From: Paracoccus sp. IB05
GTDB taxonomy: Bacteria; Pseudomonadota; Alphaproteobacteria; Rhodobacterales; Rhodobacteraceae
DNA length: 64,000 nucleotides
Assembly: GCF_016405985.1 (NCBI RefSeq)
Contig: NZ_JAEFCF010000004.1
Location: 62,001 to 126,000 of the forward strand
Direction of reading: 5' to 3'
Translations under genes and position numbers: made by a program
The notes under the pieces: model-generated
Seen by the model: the letters and a program-made list of their open reading frames with translations, nothing else
The model's database searches: none
What the model was told of the DNA's origin: nothing
Shown here: positions 54,028 through 63,319 of the stretch, piece after piece
How the letters are laid out: every line of letters starts with the position of its first letter
Position numbering within the stretch: position 1 is the stretch's first letter

Positions 54028-57000
54028 TCAGATGCCGATGGGGCGTCTCAGGTCAAGGGTCAGCGGGAATTCCGGGTGACGGATCTCGGCCTGTGGGTGC
54101 CAGAGATTGCCGGTGCCGCCAAAAGGCTGGAACCGCGCGAGGCGCCGTGCCTCCGCCTCGTTGCCGTTGATCGGGAAAGTGTCGTAATTCCGCCCGCCAG
54201 GATGGGCGACATGATAAGTGCAGCCGCCCAGACTGCGCCCTGACCAGCGATCATAGAGGTCAAAGGACAAAGGCGCCTGGGATTTCAGGCGCGGGTGGAT
54301 GGCCAGTGCCGGCTCCCATGCCTTGAACCGCAGGCCCGCCACCGCCTCGCCGCTGCGGGTAGCGGTCAGGGGCAGCTCGCGCCCATTGCAGGTCACGGCA
54401 TAGCGGGACGGGTCCGCCGTGGTCAGTTTCACCTGGAGGCGTTCGGTCGAACTGTCGGTATAGCGCGCGGTGCCGCCTATGGCGCCGGTCTCGCCCAGAA
54501 CATGCCAGGGCTCCAGCGCCTGGCGGATCTCGATATGGGTGCCCTCATATTCCACTTCGCCGCAGAAGGGGAAACGGAACTCTGCCTGCGCGCTGAACCA
54601 TTCCTCTTTCAGATCAAAACCATGGGCGCGCAGATCGCCCAGAACGTCGCGGAAATCCTGCCAGACGAAATGCGGCAGCATGAAACGGTCATGCAGGCTG
54701 GTGCCCCAGCGGGTCAGCGGCCCGGAGGCCGGAGCGTTCCAGAATCGCGCGATCAGGGCGCGGATCAGGAGTTGCTGGGCCAGAGACATCCGCGCATCCG
54801 GCGGCATCTCGAAGCCACGGAATTCGACAAGGCCCAGCCGGCCGGTCGGACCATCCGGGGAATAGAGCTTGTCGATGCAGATCTCGGCGCGGTGGGTGTT
54901 GCCGGTCACATCGGTGAGCATGTTTCTCAGCAACCGGTCGGTCAGCCAGGGCACCGGCGGCTCACCCTCGGAAGGCGCGGGGATCTGCGACAGCGCGATC
55001 TCCATCTCGTAAAGCGCGTCATGGCGGGCCTCGTCGATGCGGGGCGCCTGGGAGGTCGGGCCGATGAAGAGGCCTGAGAACAGGTAGGACAGCGAAGGGT
55101 GCCGGTTCCAGTGCAGGATCAGCGAGCGCAACAGGTCAGGACGGCGCAGGAAGGGGCTGTCGAGCGTTGTGGCGCCGCCGACCACGACATGGTTGCCGCC
55201 CCCCGTGCCGGTATGTTTGCCGTCGATCATGAACTTCTCGGCGCAAAGACGGCTTTGGCGGGCATCCTCATAGACGCCATTGGTGATCGCGACGCAGTCT
55301 TCCCATGAGGTGGCCGGGTGGATATTCACCTCGATCACACCCGGATCGGGGGCAACGCGGATCACGTTCATCCGGGGGTCATGCGGCGGCTGATAGCCCT
55401 CGATATGGACTTTCAGACCCAGTTTTGCCGCCGCCGTCTCGGTCGCAGCCAGCAGGTCGAGGTAATCCTCAAGCCGCACCACCGGGGGCATGAAGACGGA
55501 AAGCCGCCCCTCGCGTGGCTCGATCGACAGCGCCGTGCGGACGGCACCGCCAAGTTCGGAACCGGCGATCTGTTCGGTGATCTGCTGGCCTCCGGGCGCG
55601 GCGGCAAAGCTGGCGCGGGGCTGCGGATGGGCGTCGGGTTTCGGCAGGTCGGGGCGGGGCTCGGTCGGATCGGCAGGGTTCAGCCAGGGATATTCTGCGG
55701 CGGAGAGATGCTTCAGACTGCCGAGCGGCAGCCGGTAGCCGACCGGGCTGTCGCCAGGGGTCAGAAAGACCTTGCCGCGGCGCATGGACCACAATTCAGA
55801 CACCCATTTCCGCCCGTGGTCGCGCCCCTGCCAGGGCTGCACCGGCAGCACATAACCGACCGGTTCTGTCAGCCCGCGCGAGAAGACCTGCGAGATGCGA
55901 TGCCGCGCCTCGGGGTCTTTCAGCTTTGGATTCTCGGGTGTGACGTTTTCCGGAAGATTGGCCTCTTTCACCAGCCATTCGGCGGGGTCTTCATAGGCGG
56001 GCAGGATAAAATCCTGCGGCAGATCAAGCTGTACCGCGATTTCCTTGAGCAGCGCCGCCGCCTGTTCGGGCGTCGCGCCCTGATCTTCGCCTTCGGGGGC
56101 GATCAGGCTGGCATCGCGCCAGACCGGATGGCCGTCCCGCCGCCAGTAAAGCGAGAAGGTCCAGCGCGGCAGGGTCTCGCCCGGATACCATTTGCCCTGG
56201 CCGTAATGCAGGAATCCCCCCGGCGCGAAACGGTCGCGCAAGCGGCGCACCATCTGATCGGCAAGGGCGCGTTTTTGTGGGCCCACGGCTTCGGAATTCC
56301 ATTCCGGGCTTTCGAAATCATCGATGGAGACGAAGGTCGGCTCGCCGCCCATGGTGAGCCGCACATCCCCCGCCGCCAGCGCCTGATCGACGCGGGCGCC
56401 AAGGGCGTTCAGTTTCTCCCAGGCGGCATCGGAAAACGGTCTGGTGATGCGCGGATGCTCAGAGATCCGGGTCACGCGCATGTCGAAATCGAAGCCGACA
56501 TTGGCGCGACCGGTAAAACCGCCGGTGATCGGGGCGGCATTCCGGTAATGCGGTGTCGCGGAAAGCGGGATATGGCTCTCGCCGGTCAGAAGGCCCGAGG
56601 TCGGGTCCAGCCCGATCCAGCCGGCGCCGGGCAGATAGACCTCGGCCCAGGCATGCAGATCGGTGAAATCGACCTCGGTTCCCGAGGGGCCATCCAGCGC
56701 CTTCAGATCCGGTTTCAGCTGGATCAGGTAACCCGAGACAAAGCGTGCAGCGAACCCCAGATGGCGCAAAAGATTGACCAGCAGCCAGGAGCTGTCGCGG
56801 CACGACCCCGAGGCAAGTTGCAACGTCTGCGCCGGCGTCTGGACGCCCGGCTCCATCCGGATCAGGTAATTCACCTCGGACGAGATCCGCGCGTTCAGCC
56901 CGACGATGAAATCGACAGTGCGCAATGGCGTGCGGCTGACCGAGGCGAGCAGGGCGTCGAATTCGGCGCCCTGTGGCTCCACCTGGCGATAGATCGACAG

Positions 57001-57339
57001 GTCCTGGATCAGATCGTCGGGATAGGTGAAGGGAAAGGTCCCGGCGCTTTCCTCGACGAAGAAATCAAACGGGTTGTAGACGGTCATATCGGCGACCAGA
57101 TCAACCTCGATCTTCAGCTCGCGCACCGGTTCAGGAAAGACGAAACGCGCCAGCCAGTTGCCGTAAGGGTCTTGCTGGTGGTTCACGAAATGGCCGCCGG
57201 GGCTGACCCTGAGATTGTGACTGATCACCCGGGTGCGCGAATGCGGCGCCGGTCGCAGCCGGATCACCTGGGGGCCAAGCAGGACCGGCTGGTCATAGAT
57301 GTAATGCGTCAGGTGATGGATTGCGGCCTTGATCGACAT
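54028..57339 (-). CDS. Large transglutaminase-DUF2126 protein
   Basis: A 1103-residue protein. The ATG at 57339 follows AGGAAG and opens [20 protein letters not shown], the family N-terminus; the open frame extends 12 codons further. Residues 1-260 are a transglutaminase domain with C180 ([10 protein letters not shown]), H229 (DLHAWAEVY) and D245 (WIGLDPTSG). The rest is DUF2126, with glutamine-synthetase-like amidoligase traits ([40 protein letters not shown]). It is the first gene of the operon. Together with the next two genes it forms the known but little-studied peptide-ligase/transglutaminase cluster. Confidence 0.88.
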   Translation of the reverse strand: MSIKAAIHHLTHYIYDQPVLLGPQVIRLRPAPHSRTRVISHNLRVSPGGHFVNHQQDPYGNWLARFVFPEPVRELKIEVDLVADMTVYNPFDFFVEESAGTFPFTYPDDLIQDLSIYRQVEPQGAEFDALLASVSRTPLRTVDFIVGLNARISSEVNYLIRMEPGVQTPAQTLQLASGSCRDSSWLLVNLLRHLGFAARFVSGYLIQLKPDLKALDGPSGTEVDFTDLHAWAEVYLPGAGWIGLDPTSGLLTGESHIPLSATPHYRNAAPITGGFTGRANVGFDFDMRVTRISEHPRITRPFSDAAWEKLNALGARVDQALAAGDVRLTMGGEPTFVSIDDFESPEWNSEAVGPQKRALADQMVRRLRDRFAPGGFLHYGQGKWYPGETLPRWTFSLYWRRDGHPVWRDASLIAPEGEDQGATPEQAAALLKEIAVQLDLPQDFILPAYEDPAEWLVKEANLPENVTPENPKLKDPEARHRISQVFSRGLTEPVGYVLPVQPWQGRDHGRKWVSELWSMRRGKVFLTPGDSPVGYRLPLGSLKHLSAAEYPWLNPADPTEPRPDLPKPDAHPQPRASFAAAPGGQQITEQIAGSELGGAVRTALSIEPREGRLSVFMPPVVRLEDYLDLLAATETAAAKLGLKVHIEGYQPPHDPRMNVIRVAPDPGVIEVNIHPATSWEDCVAITNGVYEDARQSRLCAEKFMIDGKHTGTGGGNHVVVGGATTLDSPFLRRPDLLRSLILHWNRHPSLSYLFSGLFIGPTSQAPRIDEARHDALYEMEIALSQIPAPSEGEPPVPWLTDRLLRNMLTDVTGNTHRAEICIDKLYSPDGPTGRLGLVEFRGFEMPPDARMSLAQQLLIRALIARFWNAPASGPLTRWGTSLHDRFMLPHFVWQDFRDVLGDLRAHGFDLKEEWFSAQAEFRFPFCGEVEYEGTHIEIRQALEPWHVLGETGAIGGTARYTDSSTERLQVKLTTADPSRYAVTCNGRELPLTATRSGEAVAGLRFKAWEPALAIHPRLKSQAPLSFDLYDRWSGRSLGGCTYHVAHPGGRNYDTFPINGNEAEARRLARFQPFGGTGNLWHPQAEIRHPEFPLTLDLRRPIGI

Positions 57340-57499
57340 CGGAACTTCCTGTTGGCGACCGGCAACATGTTCCACCCCGGCCCGGAACCCCAGAGTTCAG
57401 GGCAAAGCCGGGCCGGACAAGGGGTTTTTGCCATCTCTTCGCGCAATTGGCGCAAATCCGGGCAATAACTGCCCGCCAATCGGGCAGTCTGCGGGGGTG

Positions 57500-58717
57500 C
57501 TACCCGTCAGCGGTTGTGACCGGCGGCTGCATTGGCGGCTGCATCGGCGGTGGCAAGGCATTCGTCTGCGGCTGGCGGCGCGCCTCGTCTTCCCGGATCT
57601 CGCGCTGCCATTCGCGCCAGATCGACATCAAAAGCGCCATCAGCACCGGCCCGACAAAGAGCCCGACAATGCCCATGGTCTTCACTCCTCCGATCAACCC
57701 GAAAAAGGTCGGCAGGAACGGCAGCCGCACCGGGCCACCGACCAGCATCGGGCGGATGGTCTTGTCGACGATGAACAGCTCGACTGTGCCCCAGGTGAAC
57801 AGCGCGACCCCGGCCCAGGGCGAGCCCGAGGCGACCAGATACAGCGAGGCCAGGGTGAAGGACAAAGGCGCACCCCCGGGGATCAGCGCCATGACGGCGG
57901 TGATGACGGCGAAGGTGACGGGCGAGGGCAGGCCGGCGAAATAATAGGCGATGCCCAGCACCACGCCTTCGCCAATCGCGATCAGCGTCATGCCGGTCAC
58001 TGTGGCCGAGATGGTCGCGGGCGCGATGCGCGACAGGCGATTCCAGCGCTCGGGCAGGATGCGGGCGCCGACGCGGTCGATTTGTTCCACCACGCGGTCA
58101 CCGTCACGGTAGAACACGAACAGCGCGATCAGCATGAAAATCAGGTTCAGGAACAGGTGGAAGGCGGTCGATCCCGCGCTGAGCACGCCGCGATAGATCG
58201 AGCCGATATTCTCGCCCGAAATCAGCTGCACCAATTCCCCGAGGCCGCCGGGATGGCCGATGGTCGCGCGCCATTTCTCATCGATCCAGCCGCCGATCTG
58301 CGGCAGTTCGACCAGCCAGTGCGGCGGCGGCGTGCCGGTGCTGTTGATGCGGAACCCCCAGGAGATCCAGTCACGCAATTCATGGAAGGCGTAGAACAGC
58401 GCCGCAAGGATCGGCAGCACCAGAAAGCATAAAAGCACAAGCACCAGCGCCGTGGCGGTCAGGGTGCGCCCCAGCTTTGGCAGCGAGCGTTCGCGCAGGG
58501 GCCAGCTTGCGACCGCGATCACGGTGGCGGCCAGCACGGGCACGATGAAGCCGTAGAAGAAATAGACCGAGGCCGCGAGGATCGCGAGCAAGAGCCAGCG
58601 CGCCGCCGAAATATCGGTGATCAGCGGGCGACGATATCCTTGCCGCGTCTCCGCGGCAAAGGGTGGCTCGGGGCGGGGCGGATGCCCGGGGAGGGAAGGG
58701 GTCGTCGTTGCGGCCAT
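57500..58717 (-). CDS. AI-2E family transporter
   Basis: A membrane protein of about 405 residues (414 if the ATG at 58744 is used; the ATG at 58717 has GGAAAAG eight bases upstream and was preferred). It has paired membrane segments near the N-terminus (ARWLLLAILAASVYFFYGF and the next), a hydrophilic middle and four to five C-terminal segments, including GLIGGVKTMGIVGLFVGPVL, which is family-typical. Family members export autoinducer-2 in one case and act as antiporters in others, so the cargo is unknown. Confidence 0.83.
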   Translation of the reverse strand: MAATTTPSLPGHPPRPEPPFAAETRQGYRRPLITDISAARWLLLAILAASVYFFYGFIVPVLAATVIAVASWPLRERSLPKLGRTLTATALVLVLLCFLVLPILAALFYAFHELRDWISWGFRINSTGTPPPHWLVELPQIGGWIDEKWRATIGHPGGLGELVQLISGENIGSIYRGVLSAGSTAFHLFLNLIFMLIALFVFYRDGDRVVEQIDRVGARILPERWNRLSRIAPATISATVTGMTLIAIGEGVVLGIAYYFAGLPSPVTFAVITAVMALIPGGAPLSFTLASLYLVASGSPWAGVALFTWGTVELFIVDKTIRPMLVGGPVRLPFLPTFFGLIGGVKTMGIVGLFVGPVLMALLMSIWREWQREIREDEARRQPQTNALPPPMQPPMQPPVTTADG

Positions 58718-58744
58718 GTTCCGATCTTTTCCATTTTCCGGCAT

Positions 58745-59115
58745 AGTCGCGCCCCGGGACGCCAGTGTCGAGATGCCAGTGTCAGGACAGCGGCACTCCG
58801 GATCGCCGCTTCATGAGACATTCCGATGAAAATCTCGCTTCTGCGGCAGGATTATCGCGGCACTATGGCGGTGATGTCACCACCGCACATGGGGTGGCGA
58901 GCTGCGGACTGCAAGTGTTTATGATCTGCAAGTGGTTGCTTTCCCGGATCGTTTTGCGGTTTTGCCAATCTGCCGAAAGATTGGGCAGGGCAGGAATTTC
59001 CAGCGCGGCGCCCGTCTGTTCGCGACCGCAGTGGTTGTGATGCATATATTTGCAGATTATGGCCAAAGCCGAAAGCGACTGGCAAATCAGGGTGATCCTG
59101 ACTGGAGGCGAAGCT
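58745..59115. promoter_or_regulatory. Upstream region of the polysaccharide-precursor operon
   Basis: About 370 bases with no supported gene. It is more AT-rich towards the right (58915-59065), as for a promoter. An inverted repeat CCAATCT (58965-58971) / AGATTGG (58978-58984) with a six-base loop lies about 130 bases before the phosphomannomutase start. The GGAGG used by that start is at 59104-59108. Confidence 0.45.
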
Positions 59116-60507
59116 ATGGCTCCGAAATTTGGCACCAGTGGCCTGCGCGGCCTTGTGACCGAACTGACCGACGCGCTGGTGGCGGATTATATCCGCGCCT
59201 TTCTCGCGGCCTGCCCCACGGAAGGCGGCTCGGGCAGCGGGTTGTTTGTCGGTGAAGATCTGCGGCCCTCCAGCCCGGGCATTGCGCGCGTGGTGATTGA
59301 GACCGCGTTGAAAGAGGGCGTTGACGTCACTGTCTGTGGCGCGCTCCCGACGCCGGCGCTGGCCTGTCTCGCGCGCCGTGCCGGAGCGGCGGCGGTGATG
59401 GTGACCGGCAGCCATATCCCCGCGGATCGCAACGGGCTGAAATTCTACACGCCTGCGGGCGAGATCACCAAAGAGGATGAGACGGCGATCCTGGGCGCCC
59501 TTGGCCGCAATCCGGGTGATGCCGCCACTGGCGGCCGCCGGCTGCAGGAGGCCGGGGGCAATACCGCCTTCATTCACCGCTATGTGTCGGTCTTTGGCCC
59601 TGATGCGCTGCAAGGGCGGCGGATCGGCGTTTACAGCCATTCGGCGGTCGGGCGCGAGGTGATGCTTTCAACGCTGCGCGGGCTTGGCGCCGAGGCGATT
59701 GAGTTTGGCCATTCCGACAGCTTCATCCCGGTCGATACCGAAGCCGTTGACCCCGATGTTGCGCGCCGGATCGCGATCTGGGTGGCAGAGAACAGCCTTG
59801 ATGCACTGATTTCGACCGATGGCGATTCCGATCGCCCGCTTCTGGCAGATGAGACCGGGCGCATCGTGCCGGGCGATATCCTCGGCCAGATCGCGGCGGC
59901 GGCGTTGGGGGCGGATACGGTGGTGACGCCGGTTTCCTCGAATTCGGGTGTGATGCGGAAGGGGTTTGCCTCGGTCAGGCGCACGAAGATCGGCTCGCCT
60001 TTCGTGATCGCCGCGATGGAGGCGGCGGGCGGGCGTGTCGTGGGGTATGAGGCGAATGGCGGCTTCCTGCTGGGCTTTGACGCGGTGCTGGCCGGCGGCG
60101 TGATCCAGGCGCTGCCGACCCGCGATTTCCTGCTGCCGATCCTGATGGTGCTGATCGCGGCGCAGGGCGGCACGGTCTCGACCCTTGTGGCGGGTGAGCC
60201 GCCGGTCGTGACCCTGTCGGACCGGCTGCAAGAAATCGCGCCCGAGCGCTCGGGCCCCTTTCTCGCGCGGCTGATCCGGGATGCGGGTGCGCGGGCGGCG
60301 TTTCTCGCCGGGCTTGGCCAGGAGGAAAAAGCTGTCGATCTGACTGACGGGTTGCGGATCACCCTGGCGACAGGCGCCATTCTGCATCTGCGCCCCTCTG
60401 GCAATGCGCCTGAATTCCGGCTTTACACCGAGGCGGAAGATGTGGGCGCGGCGCGGAATTTGATGGATCGCGGGCTTTCGGCCCTGCGGCAAGAGCTGAT
60501 CGGATAA
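59116..60507 (+). CDS. Phosphomannomutase / phosphoglucomutase family enzyme
   Basis: A 463-residue alpha-D-phosphohexomutase that interconverts mannose 6- and 1-phosphate (and perhaps the glucose forms). The ATG at 59116 has a GGAGG and begins MAPKFGTSGLRG, the family N-terminus; the open frame extends 22 codons further. The phospho-serine is S99 in VTGSHIPADRNG, the metal site is ISTDGDSDRPLL, and the phosphate-binding end is RPSGNAPEFRLYTEA. TGSHIP in place of the commoner TASHNP is a variant found in some exopolysaccharide enzymes. It leads two sugar epimerase genes. Confidence 0.88.
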   Translation: MAPKFGTSGLRGLVTELTDALVADYIRAFLAACPTEGGSGSGLFVGEDLRPSSPGIARVVIETALKEGVDVTVCGALPTPALACLARRAGAAAVMVTGSHIPADRNGLKFYTPAGEITKEDETAILGALGRNPGDAATGGRRLQEAGGNTAFIHRYVSVFGPDALQGRRIGVYSHSAVGREVMLSTLRGLGAEAIEFGHSDSFIPVDTEAVDPDVARRIAIWVAENSLDALISTDGDSDRPLLADETGRIVPGDILGQIAAAALGADTVVTPVSSNSGVMRKGFASVRRTKIGSPFVIAAMEAAGGRVVGYEANGGFLLGFDAVLAGGVIQALPTRDFLLPILMVLIAAQGGTVSTLVAGEPPVVTLSDRLQEIAPERSGPFLARLIRDAGARAAFLAGLGQEEKAVDLTDGLRITLATGAILHLRPSGNAPEFRLYTEAEDVGAARNLMDRGLSALRQELIG

Positions 60508-60516
60508 AGGTGATTT

Positions 60517-61536
60517 ATGGCTGAGACACGCAAAGCGCTGGTGACGGGATCTTCGGGCTTTATCGGCTATCACCTCTGCCGTCGCCTGCTGGCGGATGGG
60601 TTCCAGGTGATCGGGCTCGACAATATGTCCGATTACTATGACGTGACGCTGAAACAGCGCCGCCAGGCGATGCTGAGCCAGGATCCGGGCTTCCAGGTGG
60701 TGAATGATTCGGTTGAGACACCCGGCCTGATGATGCAGCTGTTCGAGACGCATCGCCCCGATGTGGTGATCCATCTCGCCGCCCAGGCCGGGGTGCGCTA
60801 TTCCATCGACAATCCGCGCGCCTATCTGGAAAGCAATATCACCGGCACTTTCGAGATATTAGAGGCCGCCCGCGCCTTCCCACCGCAGCATATGCTGCTG
60901 GCCTCGACCTCTTCGGCCTTTGGCGCCAATACCAAAATGCCCTATGCGGAAACCGACCGCGCCGATCATCAGATGTCGTTCTATGCCGCGACGAAAAAGG
61001 CGACCGAGGGCATGGCGCACAGCTATGCGCATCTTTTCGGCCTGCCGGTGACGATGTTCCGCTTCTTCACCGTTTACGGCCCCTGGGGGCGCCCGGATAT
61101 GGCGCTGTTCAAATTCACCAAAAACATCCTCAAAGGCGAGGCCATCGACGTCTATAACCATGGCGATATGAAGCGCGACTTCACCTATATCGACGATCTG
61201 GTCGAGGGGATCCGCCTGTTGATCGACGCCGCCCCGGCGACGCCGGAAAATGGCGAAGTGCCCGAAGGCGACAGCCTTTCCCCTGTGGCGCCCTGGCGCG
61301 TGGTGAATATCGGGAACTCGGATGCTGTGCAGCTGACCGATTTCATTGCGGCCATCGAGACCGCCACCGGGCGCGAGGCGATCCGCAATCTGATGCCGAT
61401 GCAGGCCGGTGACGTGCCCGCAACCTGGGCCGATGCCAGCCTGCTGAAAAGCCTGACCGGCTATCAGCCCAAAACCCGTGTGCCCGAAGGGGTGGCCGCC
61501 TTCGTTTCCTGGTATCGGGACTATTACAATGTCTGA
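60517..61536 (+). CDS. UDP-glucuronate 4-epimerase-like NAD-dependent epimerase
   Basis: A 339-residue extended SDR. TGSSGFIGYHL binds NAD, the catalytic Ser, Tyr and Lys are in STSSAFG and MSFYAATKKA (Y156, K160), and the FTVYGPWGRPDMALFKFTK stretch is characteristic of UDP-glucuronate 4-epimerases (LspL/CapI type). It would make UDP-galacturonate for lipopolysaccharide or capsule. It lies nine bases after the mutase gene and overlaps galE by eight bases. Confidence 0.85.
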   Translation: MAETRKALVTGSSGFIGYHLCRRLLADGFQVIGLDNMSDYYDVTLKQRRQAMLSQDPGFQVVNDSVETPGLMMQLFETHRPDVVIHLAAQAGVRYSIDNPRAYLESNITGTFEILEAARAFPPQHMLLASTSSAFGANTKMPYAETDRADHQMSFYAATKKATEGMAHSYAHLFGLPVTMFRFFTVYGPWGRPDMALFKFTKNILKGEAIDVYNHGDMKRDFTYIDDLVEGIRLLIDAAPATPENGEVPEGDSLSPVAPWRVVNIGNSDAVQLTDFIAAIETATGREAIRNLMPMQAGDVPATWADASLLKSLTGYQPKTRVPEGVAAFVSWYRDYYNV

Positions 61537-62530
61537 TGGCGCGGGGCTGCAGCATGTGCTGGTGACGGGCGGCGCGGGCTATATCGGCTCGCATGCCTGC
61601 AAGGCGCTGGCAAAGGCGGGGTTCATTCCGGTCGCCTTTGACAATCTTTCGACCGGCTGGGCGGAGGCGGTGAAATACGGGCCGCTGGCCGAGGGCGATC
61701 TGATGGACCGCGTTTCGATTGACGCGGCGCTGGCGCAGTACAAGCCGGTTGCAGTGATGCATTTCGCGGCACTCTCGCTGGTGGGCGAGTCGATGACAGA
61801 CCCCGCGAAATACTGGCGCGTCAATGTCGGCGGCGCGCTGAACCTGGTTGAGGCGACCATCGCGGCGGGGATCCGGAATTTCGTGTTTTCCTCGACCTGC
61901 GCGACCTATGGCGACCAGGATGGGGTGGTTCTGACCGAAGACACGCCGCAATATCCGATCAATGCCTATGGCGGATCAAAGCGCGCCATCGAGGACATCC
62001 TGCGCGATTTCGGCGCCACGGGGGCGCTGGATCATGTGATCTTCCGTTACTTCAACGTGGCCGGCGCCGATCCCGAGGGTGAACTTGGCGAACAGCATTT
62101 CCCCGAGACGCATCTCATCCCGCTGATGCTGGATGCGGTGGCCGGCAAACGCCCGGCGCTGACCGTGTTCGGCACCGATTATGCCACGCGCGATGGCACT
62201 TGTGTGCGCGATTACGTCCATGTCTCGGACCTGGTCGATGCCCATGTACTGGGCCTGCGCTGGCTGATTTCCGGTAAGGGCAGCCGATCCTTCAACCTCG
62301 GCACCGGGGCTGGCTTTACCGTGCGCGAGGTGATTGACGCAAGCCGGGTGGTGACCAATCGCGAGGTGCCGGTGACCGAGGGCGCGCGTCGCGCCGGTGA
62401 TGCGGTGGCGCTGGTATCGGGGTCTGAACGGGCAATCAGCGAGCTGGGCTGGAAGCCGGCACGCTCGACGCTCAGGCAGATGATCGGCGATGCCTGGGCC
62501 TGGGCTGGCAAGACGCCTTATCAGCGTTGA
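61529..62530 (+). CDS. galE: UDP-glucose 4-epimerase GalE
   Basis: A 333-residue extended SDR. The ATG at 61529 overlaps the previous stop and leads to VLVTGGAGYIGSHACKAL; the open frame extends 17 codons earlier. Active-site residues are in FSSTCATYG and Y147/K151 of INAYGGSKRAIED. RDYVHVSDLVDAHVLGL is the GalE hallmark. It interconverts UDP-glucose and UDP-galactose, completing a small set for surface polysaccharide precursors. Confidence 0.9.
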   Translation: MSDGAGLQHVLVTGGAGYIGSHACKALAKAGFIPVAFDNLSTGWAEAVKYGPLAEGDLMDRVSIDAALAQYKPVAVMHFAALSLVGESMTDPAKYWRVNVGGALNLVEATIAAGIRNFVFSSTCATYGDQDGVVLTEDTPQYPINAYGGSKRAIEDILRDFGATGALDHVIFRYFNVAGADPEGELGEQHFPETHLIPLMLDAVAGKRPALTVFGTDYATRDGTCVRDYVHVSDLVDAHVLGLRWLISGKGSRSFNLGTGAGFTVREVIDASRVVTNREVPVTEGARRAGDAVALVSGSERAISELGWKPARSTLRQMIGDAWAWAGKTPYQR

Positions 62531-62533
62531 TGT

Positions 62534-62563
62534 GGTGCGGGTACGGGGCTCCGGCCCCGCACC
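62534..62563. other. GC-rich stem-loop after galE
   Basis: GGTGCGGG at 62534-62541 pairs with CCCGCACC at 62556-62563. The loop can itself fold (CGGGGC with the start of the right arm). It lies just after the galE stop, between convergent genes. A T-run is lacking on both sides, so termination is possible but not typical. Confidence 0.45.
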
Positions 62564-62632
62564 GAAACAATTTCCCGAAACTGATCAGGATATGACGCGG
62601 TTTGCGGATCATTTTCCCGATCGTCTCGCGTG

Positions 62633-63181
62633 TCAGTAGCTTGGTGGCGTAATCGCGCTGATTATTCTTGCCAGCCCGTCATCCAGGTTTCTGAAGCGAT
62701 GCGGCAGGTTGCTGTCGAAGTAATAGCCATCGCCCGGGGTCAGCACCCAGGCCTGCTGGCCGACCGTCAGCTCGATCCGTCCCTCCAGCACCAGGCCGGC
62801 TTCCTGCGCATCATGCGAGAAGATATCGCCGGTATCGGCCAGCGGCTGATAGGTCTCCATCAACACCTGCATCTTGCGGGCAGGCTGGTTGAAGCCGATC
62901 ACCCGGTAGGAAATTTCATCAGGATTTCCGATCTCTACGAAATCATCAGGGCGATAGACCGGGCTATATTCGTAGCTGCTTCTGAGCCCCGAGAAAAACT
63001 CGACCAAGGTGGTGCCAAGCGCATCCACCACAGCGCCCAGCGTGTCGACCGAGGGGCTCATCCGGTCGCGCTCGATCAGCGAGATGGTGGAATGCGAGAT
63101 GCCGGCCCGGGTCGCAAGCTCGCGTGAGCTCAGCTGGCGACGGCGGCGCAATTCGCGCAAATGGCGACCGATCTGCGGCAT
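62633..63181 (-). CDS. XRE-family regulator with C-terminal cupin domain
   Basis: A 182-residue regulator. The ATG at 63181 follows GGGAGCG and begins PQIGRHLRELRRRRQLSSRE; the frame is open to 63226. Residues 5-60 are a helix-turn-helix (LATRAGISHSTISLIERDRM), and residues 110-180 are a cupin domain (GLVLEGRIELTVG, LTPGDGYYFDSNLPHRFRN) for a small ligand. The PuuR-like architecture is common beside catabolic genes. It is divergent from the HisD-family gene and probably controls it. Confidence 0.85.
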   Translation of the reverse strand: MPQIGRHLRELRRRRQLSSRELATRAGISHSTISLIERDRMSPSVDTLGAVVDALGTTLVEFFSGLRSSYEYSPVYRPDDFVEIGNPDEISYRVIGFNQPARKMQVLMETYQPLADTGDIFSHDAQEAGLVLEGRIELTVGQQAWVLTPGDGYYFDSNLPHRFRNLDDGLARIISAITPPSY

Positions 63182-63319
63182 ATGGGCGCTCCCGAGGACT
63201 GGTTTTGGTGAGTATATGAACCGCACTCTCTCCGGGCAATTGCCGGAATCACGGAAAGCCGGAAGAATTGCGCTTCCCTGACCGGCCCCAATCTCATTTC
63301 AAACGATGGACCAGACGCA

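Noticed and set aside
55318-57468. 716-codon open frame on the + strand
   Set aside because: Antisense to the DUF2126 gene, which has full catalytic motifs and a good start.
58765-59040. 91-codon frame upstream of the phosphomannomutase gene
   Set aside because: No ribosome site, Cys-rich odd composition and no likeness to any family; treated as leader DNA.
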